The notes under the pieces: generated by a model | Databases searched by the model: none | Told to the model about the DNA's origin: nothing | Seen by the model: only the letters and a program-made list of their open reading frames with translations | Part shown: positions 24,470 to 33,361 of the stretch, in pieces | Numbering within the stretch: the stretch's first letter is position 1 | Layout: every line of letters starts with the position of its first letter | Assembly (NCBI RefSeq): GCF_003952185.1 | Contig: NZ_RXFS01000011.1 | Location: 184,418-248,417 of the forward strand | Source: Variovorax sp. 679 | GTDB lineage: Bacteria > Pseudomonadota > Gammaproteobacteria > Burkholderiales > Burkholderiaceae_C | Reading direction: 5' to 3' | DNA: 64,000 nt | Position numbers and translations under genes: made by a program

Positions 24470-25456
24470 TCAGTCGGCGCGGATGCCGAACTCGCGCACC
24501 AGCCTGCCGAAGCGCTGGTCGTCGTCTGAAATCTGCTGCGCCAGCACCGAGGGCGCGCCGCCCACGGGTTCGATGCCGAGCGCGGCCATCCTTGCCTGCA
24601 CGTCGGGCATCTTCAGGATCTCGTTGAAATGCCTGTTGAGCGCCTGCACCACATCGGGCGGCATCGCCTTCGGGCCGAGCAAGCCCATCCACGCGCTCAC
24701 GTCCACGTCCTTGAAGCCCAGTTCGATGAAGGTGGGCACGTCGGGCATCAGCTTCGTGCGCTGGCGCTCCGCGACGCCGAGCGGCACCAGCTTGCCCGCG
24801 GCGATGTGGCTCGCCACCGCGCCCGGAGTGATCCAGCCCACGCCGACATGGCCGCCCAGCACGTCGTTGACCACCGGCGCCACGCCGCGATAAGGCGCGT
24901 GCGTGACCGCGATGCCCGCGTCCTTGTTGAAGAGCTCGCCCGCGATGTGCATCGGCGAGCCCGCGCCCGGCGTGCCGTAGCTGATGGCCTTGCCGGCTTT
25001 CGCGCCGGCCACGAGCTGCGCGACGCTGCGGATGCCGGTCACCGGCGCGGTCACCAGCAGCAGCGGGATGTTGCCGGTCTTGACGATGGGAGTGAAGTCC
25101 TTCACCACGTCGTGCGCGACACCGGGGCCGGCCTTCAGCACGTGCTGCGCGATGGGAAAGGTGCTGGGCGTGAAGAGCAGCGTGTAGCCGTCGGCCGGCG
25201 CTTTCGCGACCCAGACGTTGCCGATCATCCCGCTCGCGCCGGGCCGGTTGTCGATCAGAACCGGCTGGCCGATGCGCTGCGACAGCTTCTCGGCATAGGT
25301 GCGCGCGATGGCGTCGGTGTCGCCGCCGGCCGGGTAGGCCACGACGATGGTGATCGGCTTCGATGGCCAGGACTGCGCCATGGCCGCGGTAACGGCACAT
25401 AGCGAAAGAACGGCTGCTGCAGCGGCACGGGCCGCGTTTCGCGGGTGGAACAACAT
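24470..25456 (-). CDS. Bug-family solute-binding protein of the Rieske unit
   Basis: About 328 aa. Signal peptide ending TAAMAQSWP, then PITIVVAYPAGGDTDAIAR, LIDNRPGASGMIGN, ADGYTLLFTPS and LMPDVPTFIELGF, the Bug pattern. The periplasmic protein would bind a small ligand; with the downstream Rieske oxygenase and divergent IclR gene, an aromatic or carboxylic compound oxidised by that enzyme is the likely ligand. No TctAB membrane components nearby. ATG at 25454-25456 has a purine-rich GAGAAGGAAAAGAG before it; upstream in-frame codons lack a leader. Confidence 0.87.
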   Translation of the reverse strand: MLFHPRNAARAAAAAVLSLCAVTAAMAQSWPSKPITIVVAYPAGGDTDAIARTYAEKLSQRIGQPVLIDNRPGASGMIGNVWVAKAPADGYTLLFTPSTFPIAQHVLKAGPGVAHDVVKDFTPIVKTGNIPLLLVTAPVTGIRSVAQLVAGAKAGKAISYGTPGAGSPMHIAGELFNKDAGIAVTHAPYRGVAPVVNDVLGGHVGVGWITPGAVASHIAAGKLVPLGVAERQRTKLMPDVPTFIELGFKDVDVSAWMGLLGPKAMPPDVVQALNRHFNEILKMPDVQARMAALGIEPVGGAPSVLAQQISDDDQRFGRLVREFGIRAD

Positions 25457-25475
25457 GCTCTTTTCCTTCTCGGTG

Positions 25476-25495
25476 GGACGACGTTGGTGTCGTCC
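25476..25495. promoter_or_regulatory. Inverted repeat between Bug and IclR genes
   Basis: GGACGAC-GTTGGT-GTCGTCC, perfect 7-bp arms, 20 bp before the Bug start on the minus strand. It may be an IclR operator or a leader hairpin. A second short inverted repeat TTCAC-GCA-GTGAA at 25535-25547, 19 bp before the IclR start, is similar in size to known IclR-type operators. Confidence 0.45.
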
Positions 25496-25566
25496 GCACT
25501 GTAGGAACGGGGCTGCGAAGCCAGAAGATATAGTTTCACGCAGTGAACCTTTTTCCGGAGACCGGC

Positions 25567-26394
25567 ATGTCGGACACCACAGGCGCGCAGAGCGTGAAAT
25601 CCATCGACGCATTGCGCCGCGGTCTCGACGTGATGCTGGCCATCCAGCGCTCCTCGGCCGTCACGCTGCAGGAGCTGCACCGGCAGACAGGCCTGTCGAA
25701 GGCCACGCTGCTGCGCATCCTCAAGACGCTGCAGCAGGCGGGCTGGGCAGAGCGCAGCGAACACGACCGGCGCTACGTGCCCACCTCGGCCACAGGGCAG
25801 TCGGGGCCGGCGGCGGCATGGCGCACGCGGCTGTCGGCATTGGCTGCGCCCGCGCGTGCCACGCTGCAACGCGTGGTGCCGTGGCCCATCGACCTGGGTG
25901 TGCGCGACGGCACGGCCATGCTCATCCTCGACACCGACAGGCCGCGCAACGGACTGGCCGTGAATTACCGCGCGCTGGGCTTTCGTCCGCCGATGCTGCT
26001 GTCCTCGTTGGGGCGCTGCTATCTCTCGTTCTGCCCGGAAGACGAGCGCCGCGAGATCCTCGCCGCGCTGGCGCGCTCGCCCAACGACTTCGACCGCAGC
26101 GCGCGGCGCCCCGAAAACATCCGCCGCATGGTGGCGCATGCGCGCGACCTCGGCTACGTGACACGCGACCCGACCTCGACAAGCATGGATTCGCCCGACC
26201 GCTTCGGCGCGATCTCGGTGCCATTGCGCCTGGGTGAACTGGTGGTGGGCTGCCTCAGTTGCGCCTGGCTGCCGGCGGTGAAGAGCGAGCGCGAGATCGT
26301 GTCGGCCCACCTGGGCGACCTGCAGCAGGCGGCGCAGAACATCGAGCGCAAGCTGGCGCAGGCCGGCTTCGAACCGCCGCCTGCATCCGCCTGA
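25567..26394 (+). CDS. IclR-family transcriptional regulator
   Basis: About 275 aa from the ATG at 25567, which has GGAG six bases upstream; a GTG at 25543 is the alternative. N-terminal winged helix (SIDALRRGLDVMLAIQ, LQELHRQTGLSKATLLRILKTLQQAGW, RRYVPT) and C-terminal GAF-like ligand-binding domain (MLILDTDRPRN, ISVPLRLGELVVGCLSC). Divergent from the Bug-Rieske operon, so control of that operon by an aromatic or carboxylate effector is likely. Confidence 0.87.
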   Translation: MSDTTGAQSVKSIDALRRGLDVMLAIQRSSAVTLQELHRQTGLSKATLLRILKTLQQAGWAERSEHDRRYVPTSATGQSGPAAAWRTRLSALAAPARATLQRVVPWPIDLGVRDGTAMLILDTDRPRNGLAVNYRALGFRPPMLLSSLGRCYLSFCPEDERREILAALARSPNDFDRSARRPENIRRMVAHARDLGYVTRDPTSTSMDSPDRFGAISVPLRLGELVVGCLSCAWLPAVKSEREIVSAHLGDLQQAAQNIERKLAQAGFEPPPASA

Positions 26395-26395
26395 C

Positions 26396-27052
26396 TCAGA
26401 ACTCCGCGTCGAGCTCGTCGATCTCGTCCGGCTCCTGCTTCGCGGCCGCCACCCATTCCTTCATGGCCGGCAGCTCCATCACGCGCTTGCAGTACGCCGA
26501 GCACACGTTGTCGAGCGCCACGTCGTAGCTCAGGAAGCGCGTGACCACCGGCGCATACATCGCGTCAGCCATGCCCGGCTGCTTGCCGAACAGGAATGGG
26601 CCGCCATAGGCCTTGAGGCATTCACGCCAGATGGCAACGATGCGGTCGATGTCCGCCTGCGCGCGCGACCACACCTTGAAGTTCTTGAAATGAGCCTTGA
26701 TGTTCATCGGCAACGCGCCGCGCATCGACGCAAAGCCGGAGTGCATCTCGCCACAGATGGCGCGGCAATGGGCGCGGGCCGCGATGTCGTCGGGCAGAAG
26801 GCCGGCCTTGGGCTTGATCTCGTTGAGGTACTCGCCGATGGCCAGCGTGTCCCACACCTTCACGCCGCCGTGCTGCAGGGAGGGCACCAGCATCGAGGAG
26901 GACAGCAGCAGCATCTCGGCCTTCATGGCCGGATCGTCGGGCGGAATGACCTTCTCGCTGAAGTCCAGCCCGGCCAGCCTGCACATCAGCCAGCCGCGCA
27001 GCGCCCACGCACCGTAGTTCTTGCTGCTGATGGTGAGAACGGGTTTGGCCAT
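26396..27052 (-). CDS. Glutathione S-transferase-family protein
   Basis: About 218 aa. Thioredoxin-like N-terminal domain (PVLTISSKNYGAWALRGWLMCRLAG, cis-Pro in LVPSLQHGG, Glu-Tyr-Leu helix IGEYLNEI) then the all-helical C-terminal domain. Ser9/Ser10 near the N-terminus sits where the Ser/Cys of zeta/beta-type enzymes acts. Substrate unknown. ATG at 27050-27052 has AAGGAG eight bases upstream. Convergent with IclR by 1 bp and divergent from the PHA depolymerase. Confidence 0.85.
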   Translation of the reverse strand: MAKPVLTISSKNYGAWALRGWLMCRLAGLDFSEKVIPPDDPAMKAEMLLLSSSMLVPSLQHGGVKVWDTLAIGEYLNEIKPKAGLLPDDIAARAHCRAICGEMHSGFASMRGALPMNIKAHFKNFKVWSRAQADIDRIVAIWRECLKAYGGPFLFGKQPGMADAMYAPVVTRFLSYDVALDNVCSAYCKRVMELPAMKEWVAAAKQEPDEIDELDAEF

Positions 27053-27144
27053 CTCGGAACTCTCCTTGGGCGTTGCGCCTTTGCCCTTGCCGCGTGCAAG
27101 CCCCATGCCATGCGGCTGGCCCGCAACTTGCCTGCGAAGAGCTC

Positions 27145-28365
27145 ATGCTGTACCGGGCCTACCAGAACCAAGCCGACCTGCTCTCTCCGGCGCGGCTCGC
27201 GGCGCAATACCTGGCCAAGGCCCTGTGGCAGGAAGGCACGGAGCGCACCATATTGCGGCGCATGGCAGCCCAGTTCGAGGTGTTCTCGCGCATGCGGCTG
27301 ACCCACACGCGGCCCGACTACGGCATCCACAGCGTGATGGTCGACGGTGCGGAAGTGACCGTGCACGAGGAGAAAGCCCTCGTCTCGCCCTTCGGCACCC
27401 TGCTGCATTTCCGCAAGGACACCGATGCGGTGCATCCGCCGGTGCTGCTGGCCGCACCGTTGTCGGGCCATTTCGCGACACTGCTGCGCGAAACCGTGCG
27501 CACCCTGCTGCGCGACCACGACGTGTACCTGACCGACTGGCACAACGCGCGCGATGTGCCGCTGTGGCACGGCGGCTTCGGCCTGGACGACTACACGCTG
27601 CAGCTCATCCGCTTCCTGGAGGCCGTGGGCCCGGGCGTACACATGGTCGCGGTATGCCAGCCCTGCGTGGCCGCGCTGGCCGCCACCGCGCTGATGGCCG
27701 AGGACGACAACCCCGCCACGCCGCGCAGCCTGACGCTGATGGCGGGCCCGGTCGACTGCCGCATCAACCCGACCGCCGTCAACAAGCTCGCCACCGAGCG
27801 GCCCATCGACTGGTTCCGGCGCAACCTGATCAGTCATGTGCCGTGGCCTCACGCCGGCATGATGCGGCGCGTGTACCCCGGCTTCCTGCAGCTCTCGGCC
27901 TTCATGAGCATGAACCCCGAACGGCACAAGAAGCAGTTCGAGGACATGTACAGCCACCTCGTCGAGGGCGACGTCGAGAAGGCCCGCACCATCGGCACCT
28001 TCTACGACGAGTACCTGGCCGTGAACGACCTGCCGGCCGAGTTCTACCTGGAAACCGTGGAGCGCGTGTTCCAGACCTACGACCTGCCGCGGGGCAGGCT
28101 CACCGTGGGCGAACGCACCGTGAACCCGGCAGCCATCCGCCGCACCGCGCTGCTCACGGTGGAAGGCGAGCGTGACGACATCTGCGCCGTCGGCCAGACA
28201 GTGGCGGCGCAAGACCTGTGCACCGGCATCCGGCCTTACATGAAGGCGCACCACCTGCAGGCCGGCGTGGGGCACTACGGCGTGTTCAGCGGCAGCAAGT
28301 GGAACGCGCAGATCTATCCGCGCGTACGCGAAACCATTCATGCCGCAGCCGAGCTGAACGGCTGA
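27145..28365 (+). CDS. phaZ: Intracellular polyhydroxyalkanoate depolymerase
   Basis: About 406 aa, the length of PhaZ1 proteins. N-terminus MLYRAYQNQADLLSPARLAA matches the family. The active-site Cys171 lies in VAVCQPCVAALA, the Cys box that replaces the Ser lipase box in intracellular PhaZ (AVCQP). Further motifs include WHNARDVPLWHGGFGLDDY, MAGPVDCRINPT and the C-terminal LLTVEGERDDICAVGQT (with the catalytic Asp) and VGHYGVFSGSKWN (with His). It mobilises PHB/PHA granules in the cytoplasm. ATG at 27145 is the family start. Confidence 0.93.
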   Translation: MLYRAYQNQADLLSPARLAAQYLAKALWQEGTERTILRRMAAQFEVFSRMRLTHTRPDYGIHSVMVDGAEVTVHEEKALVSPFGTLLHFRKDTDAVHPPVLLAAPLSGHFATLLRETVRTLLRDHDVYLTDWHNARDVPLWHGGFGLDDYTLQLIRFLEAVGPGVHMVAVCQPCVAALAATALMAEDDNPATPRSLTLMAGPVDCRINPTAVNKLATERPIDWFRRNLISHVPWPHAGMMRRVYPGFLQLSAFMSMNPERHKKQFEDMYSHLVEGDVEKARTIGTFYDEYLAVNDLPAEFYLETVERVFQTYDLPRGRLTVGERTVNPAAIRRTALLTVEGERDDICAVGQTVAAQDLCTGIRPYMKAHHLQAGVGHYGVFSGSKWNAQIYPRVRETIHAAAELNG

Positions 28366-28405
28366 GAGGCCCCCTCCAATCTGGCAAAGGCCGTGAGGCC
28401 ATTGT

Positions 28406-28434
28406 TTGCCCTTGCGCGCGGGCCTTCCTACACT
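28406..28434 (+). promoter_or_regulatory. Putative sigma-70 promoter before the UspA gene
   Basis: TTGCCC (28406-28411), 17-bp spacer, TACACT (28429-28434). Predicted start near 28441 gives a leader of about 275 nt to the UspA ATG that contains a small open reading frame (28443-28535). Confidence 0.5.
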
Positions 28435-28442
28435 CGGCCCCC

Positions 28443-28535
28443 ATGCAACGCCAGCCAGTCATCCGCAGCACGCCGCGCGCAGTCTTCACTGCGCGGACGG
28501 CCGCAGGGTCGCACCAGACCCTCGCAGATCTCTGA
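28443..28535 (+). CDS. Possible leader peptide (30 aa), upstream of UspA
   Basis: ATG CAA CGC ... TGA gives a 30-residue peptide rich in Thr, Ala, Arg, Gln. The ATG lies 9 bp downstream of a -10-like TACACT, so translation would be leaderless. No Shine-Dalgarno and no homologue recognised. It might be an upstream reading frame that regulates the stress gene, or chance; the 28366-28715 gap otherwise contains no gene that I can support. Confidence 0.3.
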   Translation: MQRQPVIRSTPRAVFTARTAAGSHQTLADL

Positions 28536-28715
28536 GCCCGGCGGTCAGCCTCCCTCCCCTTCTTCAGCACCATTCATCGACCGCCGGGCCCAAGCCTCGC
28601 GCGGTAGCGCGCCCGAACGGGCGCGCCGCGCTTTCCCAAGCTGATTCCCTTGCCTGTCGCCAGCCGCTTCGACGTGGCCGGCGACCGGCTTTGTCATGCG
28701 GAAAGAACTCTGACG

Positions 28716-29600
28716 ATGAACAACATCCAGTCGATCCTGGCGGTGACGGACCTGTCGGCGCACGGCCTGCGCACTGTGGTGCGCGCGGCCTCCATCGCGG
28801 CGGCGCACGGCGCGCTGCTGAAGATCATGTATGCGCCTGCGGCTTTCGCGGGCACTGCGAATGCCGATGCGGCGAGCGGCCTTGGCGCCGTGTGTCTCGA
28901 GGTGGCCGAGCGCTTCGGCATCCTGGTCAAGAAGATCGACGACACGCACGGGCGGCTCGAAGACGCCGCGCGCGAGGCGCGCTGGTGCGACCTCGTGGTG
29001 ATAGGCGACGAGCCCGACCGCTCGCTCTCTGCCCTCTTCCGGGGCCAGCCCGCCGAACGGCTGCTGCGGGCGGCGCAGCGTCCCGTGCTGGTGACACGGC
29101 TGCACGCACAGCCCGGCGGCTACGCGCGCATCCTCGTCGCCATCGACCTCGTCGAGGAATCGCGTACCCTGGTCGACCTGGCTTGCGACTTCGACGACCA
29201 GGCCGACATCGAGCTGTTCCATGCCTTCACGCCCATGCACGAAGGCAAGCTGCGCTACGCGGATGTGTCGGCGCAGGCGATCGACGCCTACCGCCACGCT
29301 TGCGCCCGCCATGCACGCGAACGCATGCTGTGGCTGTCCGATGCGTCGAGCGCTCGCCGCAACCGCGTGGTGTCGTCGATCGGGCGCGGCGACCCTGCGC
29401 GGCAGGCGGCCGTCCAGCAGCAGTACACCGGGGCCGACCTGCTGGTGGTCGGCAAGCGCAGGCGCTCGGCCCTGACGGACTTCCTGCTCGGCAGCGTGGC
29501 GCTGCGCGTGCTGCGCTGGTCCACGGGCGACGTGCTCGTGGTGCCGCATGGCGTGCAGGCGCGGCATTCCCCGACGCTGGCGCAGAGGGGCACGGCATGA
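28716..29600 (+). CDS. Tandem universal stress protein (UspA family)
   Basis: About 294 aa with two Usp folds: the first at residues ~2-135 (IQSILAVTDLSAHGLRTVVRAASIA, ARWCDLVVIGDEPD, RPVLVTRL), the second at ~140-285 (YARILVAIDLVEESRTLVDLA, GADLLVVGKRRRSALTDFLLGSVALRVLRWSTGDVLVVP). The ATP-binding G-2x-G-9x-G(S/T) motif is incomplete in repeat 1 but repeat 2 has a partial GKRRRSALTDFLLGSVA pattern. Its stop overlaps the next start (ATGA), so the two genes are co-translated. ATG at 28716; upstream in-frame codons do not continue the fold. Confidence 0.83.
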   Translation: MNNIQSILAVTDLSAHGLRTVVRAASIAAAHGALLKIMYAPAAFAGTANADAASGLGAVCLEVAERFGILVKKIDDTHGRLEDAAREARWCDLVVIGDEPDRSLSALFRGQPAERLLRAAQRPVLVTRLHAQPGGYARILVAIDLVEESRTLVDLACDFDDQADIELFHAFTPMHEGKLRYADVSAQAIDAYRHACARHARERMLWLSDASSARRNRVVSSIGRGDPARQAAVQQQYTGADLLVVGKRRRSALTDFLLGSVALRVLRWSTGDVLVVPHGVQARHSPTLAQRGTA

Positions 29601-30232
29601 CGTCGCTGGCGCTGCCATTCGCGTTCCTTCCCCTGCTGCCGGGCTGGCACCTCAAGCCGGCCGAACTGCGCATCGACGTCGATCCAGGCAAGGCCAGTCC
29701 CGCGGACACGCTCGCGCCCGTCCACGAACGCATGCGCGCCATGCACGACCGCCTGCAGGAGATGCCGGGCCTTGCACTCGGCGACCCCGGCCTGCGTGCA
29801 CGCTTTCGCGAGGCCGACGGCGAGCTCTACGTCTACATCGAGGACCTGCGCCGCGACATGCTCGTCGGCTACACCGTGTTCAACCGGCTGATCGAGCTGA
29901 GCCGCAGGGCCGACCGCCACATCCGCGCACCGCATTCGCAATACCACCCGGCTTGGCAGCGACGCGGGCTGGCCTCCGCCGTCTATCGCTGGGCGCTGGG
30001 CCGGGGCATCTGCCTCATGAGCGGCGCGCGGCAGTCTCCGGGCGCGCATGCGCTCTGGCAGCGCCTGTCGCGCCACCACGAGGCCGGCTTCGCCGATCTG
30101 CGATGCAAGCAGCTGAGCTATCTGGGCCGCGAGGTCGCTGGTGCCACGCTCGATGCGCTGCACACGCGCATGTTCCTGCTAGGCGGGGGCTGGACGCTGG
30201 AGCGCTTCCGCCGAGAGACGCAGATGGGTTAG
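29597..30232 (+). CDS. Unrecognised protein with GNAT-like motif, coupled to UspA
   Basis: About 211 aa, overlapping the UspA stop by ATGA. No firm family. The stretch YHPAWQRRGLASAVYRWALGRGICLMSGARQS, cited in part, resembles GNAT motif A (Q/RxxGxA followed by a helix) and ALWQRL resembles motif B, so an N-acetyltransferase fold is possible. The N-terminal part (IDVDPGKASPADTLAPVHERMRAMH) is unusual. Ends near the convergent LysR gene. Confidence 0.55.
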   Translation: MTSLALPFAFLPLLPGWHLKPAELRIDVDPGKASPADTLAPVHERMRAMHDRLQEMPGLALGDPGLRARFREADGELYVYIEDLRRDMLVGYTVFNRLIELSRRADRHIRAPHSQYHPAWQRRGLASAVYRWALGRGICLMSGARQSPGAHALWQRLSRHHEAGFADLRCKQLSYLGREVAGATLDALHTRMFLLGGGWTLERFRRETQMG

Positions 30233-30236
30233 AGCC

Positions 30237-31193
30237 TCAGCGCCGCGTCCGCACGCCCTTGCCGCTCACGCGCCGCACCGTCGCCTCGCCGGCCTGTGGC
30301 AGCCGCTCGCGCAGGAAGGCGATGAGTTCCTGCGCCACCACGTTGCGCATCGGCCCCGGCAGGTAGGCCAGCACCACTCGGCGCTCGACGCGCGGCTTCA
30401 GCAGCGGCACAACCGCCAGTTCAGGATCGCGCAGCGACGAGGTGTAGAGACGCGGCATCAGCCCCAGCGCCTGCCCGCCGCGCACCAGCGCGTAGAGCGT
30501 CTCGGAGTAGCTCACGCGATAAGGCTGCGGTCCCTGCGCGAACTGCGCGCGCGCCGGGTTGCCCAGCGCCGGCATGCTGCCGCTTTCGAAGAGCACCAGC
30601 CGCTCCTTGCCGATGGCCTCCCAACTGGCATCGCCGGCCGCCGCCAGCGGATGGTCGCGTCGCACCACCAGTACCAGCGGGTCGCGGAACAGGTCGATGC
30701 AGGTCAGCCCGCCGGGCGGCTCGGTGATGGCGGCCACCGCCATGTCGATCTGGCCGCTGCGCAGCTCGGCCAGCAGCGTGTTCGACGGGGCATCGCGCCA
30801 GGACAGCTCCACCTCGCGATGGCCGTCCTGCAGGAATTCGCTGGCAGCGGCCGCCACCCGCGCGCTGGCCGAGGGAATCACGCCGATGCGCACATAGGCC
30901 CGGCCGCGCTGCACGGTGCTTTCGATGTCGCGCAGCGCCACCTCGAAGGTGTTGACCAGGAAGTCGGTGCGCGCGAGCACCTCGGCACCGACCGGCGTGA
31001 GTTCGAGCCGGTGGGTTGAGCGCGTGAGCAACTCGGCACCGAGCAGCTTCTCCATCTGCTTGATGGCGTTGCTCAGGGCCGGCTGCGTGATGGCCAGCCG
31101 CCGCGCGGCCCGGCCGAACTGGCCTTCTTCCACCAGCACCGAGAAGAACTGCAGCTGGCGCAGCGTGAGCGCGCGCAGGGGCAAGGCGGCCAT
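30237..31193 (-). CDS. LysR-family regulator divergent to the nucleoside operon
   Basis: 318 aa. Winged helix at residues ~8-66 (LTLRQLQFFSVLVEEGQFGRAARRL, TQPALSNAIKQMEKLLG) and a substrate-binding domain with IGVIPSASARVAAAASEFLQ. Divergent from the adenosine deaminase operon with an 86-bp AT-rich gap that holds a perfect 17-bp palindrome, a fitting LysR operator. The natural inference is a nucleoside- or purine-responsive activator. Confidence 0.86.
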   Translation of the reverse strand: MAALPLRALTLRQLQFFSVLVEEGQFGRAARRLAITQPALSNAIKQMEKLLGAELLTRSTHRLELTPVGAEVLARTDFLVNTFEVALRDIESTVQRGRAYVRIGVIPSASARVAAAASEFLQDGHREVELSWRDAPSNTLLAELRSGQIDMAVAAITEPPGGLTCIDLFRDPLVLVVRRDHPLAAAGDASWEAIGKERLVLFESGSMPALGNPARAQFAQGPQPYRVSYSETLYALVRGGQALGLMPRLYTSSLRDPELAVVPLLKPRVERRVVLAYLPGPMRNVVAQELIAFLRERLPQAGEATVRRVSGKGVRTRR

Positions 31194-31208
31194 GGCAAGT
31201 CCCGGTTA

Positions 31209-31225
31209 TTGATTCATTGAATCAA
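31209..31225. promoter_or_regulatory. 17-bp palindrome, likely LysR operator
   Basis: TTGATTCA-T-TGAATCAA, perfect 8-bp arms around one base, in the AT-rich 86-bp gap between the LysR gene and adenosine deaminase. It contains the T-N11-A pattern of LysR sites. Confidence 0.65.
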
Positions 31226-31279
31226 ATTATAGAAATTCAAAATTTTCCTTATGGGCGTGCCATTACTAGACTGCCCGCC

Positions 31280-32371
31280 ATGATCAGCCCTACCCACGCG
31301 CCCCTCACGCTGGAGGCGATGCTGCATGCGATGCCCAAGGCCGAGCTGCACTGCCACCTGTTCGGCACGGTGCGCCACGAGACCTTCAAGCAACTCAACC
31401 AGCGCGCCGGTTCGCCGCTGGCAAGCGACGAAATCGAGGGCTTCTACACGCGCGGCGAAAAGCCGGTCGGCGTGCTGCGGGTGCTGCGCGCGCTCGACGC
31501 CCAGCTGGTGCGCAGCGCGGGCGACATTTACCAGCTCACGTTCGAATACCTGCAGGACGCGGCCTCGCACAACGTGCGCCATGCCGAGTTCTTCTGGAAC
31601 CCGACCGGCACGGTGCACGAGTCGGGCATCGCCTACCCGCTCGCGCAGGGCGCCATCGTCCGCGCCATACACGACGCGAAGCAGGAATTCGGCATCGACG
31701 GCCGCCTCATTGCCGCCATCGACCGCGAGGCCAGCCCAGAGGCGGCCGTGGAGATGGTCGAATGGGTCAAGGCCCACCGTTGCGACGAAGTGATCGGCAT
31801 CGGCATCGACTACCGCGAGGTCGACCGTCCGCCAGAGATGTTCGCCCAGGCCTATGCCGAGGCGAAGAAGGCCGGCCTGAAGACCACCGCGCACGCCGGC
31901 GAGTTCGGCATGCCCTGGACCAACGTGCTCACCGCGCTCGACGACTTGCAGGTCGACCGCATCGATCACGGCTATACGGTGGTCGACCAGCCCGACTACG
32001 CACGGCAATGCGCCGAGCGCGGCGTGATCTTCACCGTGGTGCCCACCAACTCGTACTACCTGCGCACCCTGCCGCCCGAGCGATGGGCGCTGGACCACCC
32101 CATCCGCCGCATGCCCGGCCTGGGCCTGCGCATCCACCCCAACACCGACGACCCGACGCTGCACAAGGTCACGCCCACGCAGGCCTGGCTGATGATGGTG
32201 CGCGACTTCGGCTTCGGCCTGGACGACCTGCGCGGCTTCATGCTCAACGGCCTCGACGGCGCGTGGATCGACGACGCGCAGCGCCGCGAATGGCGCACGC
32301 AATGGAGCGCCGAGTTCGACGCGCTGCGCGCACGCCTCGACACCGGACCCGCCCACACCAACCACGAATGA
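31280..32371 (+). CDS. Adenosine deaminase-family enzyme
   Basis: About 363 aa. MPKAELHCHLFGT carries the metal-binding H-x-H pair (His24, His26); HAGEFG carries the further His and catalytic Glu; HGYTVVD and HPNTDDPTLH (with the Asp pair) complete the active site. Length is that of adenosine/adenine deaminases. It deaminates adenosine, deoxyadenosine or adenine; the exact purine cannot be fixed. The ATG at 31280 follows the AT-rich operator gap. First gene of a three-gene operon with a Bug protein and a nucleoside hydrolase. Confidence 0.88.
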   Translation: MISPTHAPLTLEAMLHAMPKAELHCHLFGTVRHETFKQLNQRAGSPLASDEIEGFYTRGEKPVGVLRVLRALDAQLVRSAGDIYQLTFEYLQDAASHNVRHAEFFWNPTGTVHESGIAYPLAQGAIVRAIHDAKQEFGIDGRLIAAIDREASPEAAVEMVEWVKAHRCDEVIGIGIDYREVDRPPEMFAQAYAEAKKAGLKTTAHAGEFGMPWTNVLTALDDLQVDRIDHGYTVVDQPDYARQCAERGVIFTVVPTNSYYLRTLPPERWALDHPIRRMPGLGLRIHPNTDDPTLHKVTPTQAWLMMVRDFGFGLDDLRGFMLNGLDGAWIDDAQRREWRTQWSAEFDALRARLDTGPAHTNHE

Positions 32372-33357
32372 CCCACGCCATGAACACGCCCCGCCGCCTG
32401 CTTCTCGCCGCCGCCCTCTGTGCGGCCCTGCCCACCGCCGCCCTCGCGCAGGCCTGGCCCTCGGCCAAGCCCATCACGCTGATCGTTCCCTTCACAGCCG
32501 GGGGCAGCGTGGACGTGAACGCGCGCCTGGTGGCCCAGCGCCTCGGCGAGCGGCTCAAGCAGTCGGTGGTGGTCGAGAACGTGGCCGGCGCGGGCGGCGC
32601 CATCGGCGTGGCCAAGGCCGTGAACGCGGCGCCCGACGGCTACACGCTGGTGGCCGGCCCCGACAGCGCCATCGCCATCGGCAAGCTGGTGAACCCCTCG
32701 GCTTTCCGCTTCGACCCGCTGAAGGACCTGGCACCGGTGGGCATGCTCAACACCGCGCCGATGGTGCTGGTGGCACGGCCCGGCCTCGAGGCCCAGACCT
32801 TCTCCGACTTCGTGAAGCTGGCCAAGGCCAAGCCTGGCAAGTACAACTACGCGACCTCGGGCGTGGGCACCGTGCTGCAGCTGGCCATGGAACTGCTGAA
32901 GGAACGCAGCGGCATCTTCGTCACCCATGTGCCCTACCGCGGCGGCGCGCAGATCGCCACCGACGTGATCGGCGAGCAGGTCGACCTGGCGATGCTGGTG
33001 AGCACCAGCGCCATCCCGCACGTGAACGGCAAGCGACTGAAGGCACTGGGCATCACCGGCACCAAGCGGCTGGCCGCGCTGCCCAACGTGCCCACCTTCG
33101 ACGAAATGCCCGGCCTCAAGGGCTTCGACATGGTGAGCTGGACCGGCATCTTCGCGCCCGCGAAGACGCCGCCGGCCGTGGTCGCGCAGATCAACCAGGA
33201 ACTCAACGCGGTGCTGCAGGAAGAAGGCGTGCGCAGCAAGCTCGTGGAGCAAGGCGCGCTGCCGGGCAGCGGCACGCCCGAGTCCTTCGCGAAGTTCGTG
33301 CAGGCCGAGTACGCACGCAACCAGAAGATCGTGCAGACCGCCAACATCAAGGAGTGA
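32368..33357 (+). CDS. Bug-family solute-binding protein of the nucleoside operon
   Basis: About 329 aa. Start ATG overlaps the deaminase stop as ATGA; a second in-frame ATG at 32380 is possible. Signal peptide ending ALAQAWPSA, then KPITLIVPFTAGGSVDVNAR, NVAGAGGAIGVAKA, APDGYTLVAGPDS and LPNVPTFDEMPGL. Located between adenosine deaminase and a nucleoside hydrolase, so the ligand is probably a nucleoside or a breakdown product, which would extend the usual carboxylate range of the Bug family. No TctAB near. Confidence 0.87.
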   Translation: MTHAMNTPRRLLLAAALCAALPTAALAQAWPSAKPITLIVPFTAGGSVDVNARLVAQRLGERLKQSVVVENVAGAGGAIGVAKAVNAAPDGYTLVAGPDSAIAIGKLVNPSAFRFDPLKDLAPVGMLNTAPMVLVARPGLEAQTFSDFVKLAKAKPGKYNYATSGVGTVLQLAMELLKERSGIFVTHVPYRGGAQIATDVIGEQVDLAMLVSTSAIPHVNGKRLKALGITGTKRLAALPNVPTFDEMPGLKGFDMVSWTGIFAPAKTPPAVVAQINQELNAVLQEEGVRSKLVEQGALPGSGTPESFAKFVQAEYARNQKIVQTANIKE

Positions 33358-33361
33358 GCCT

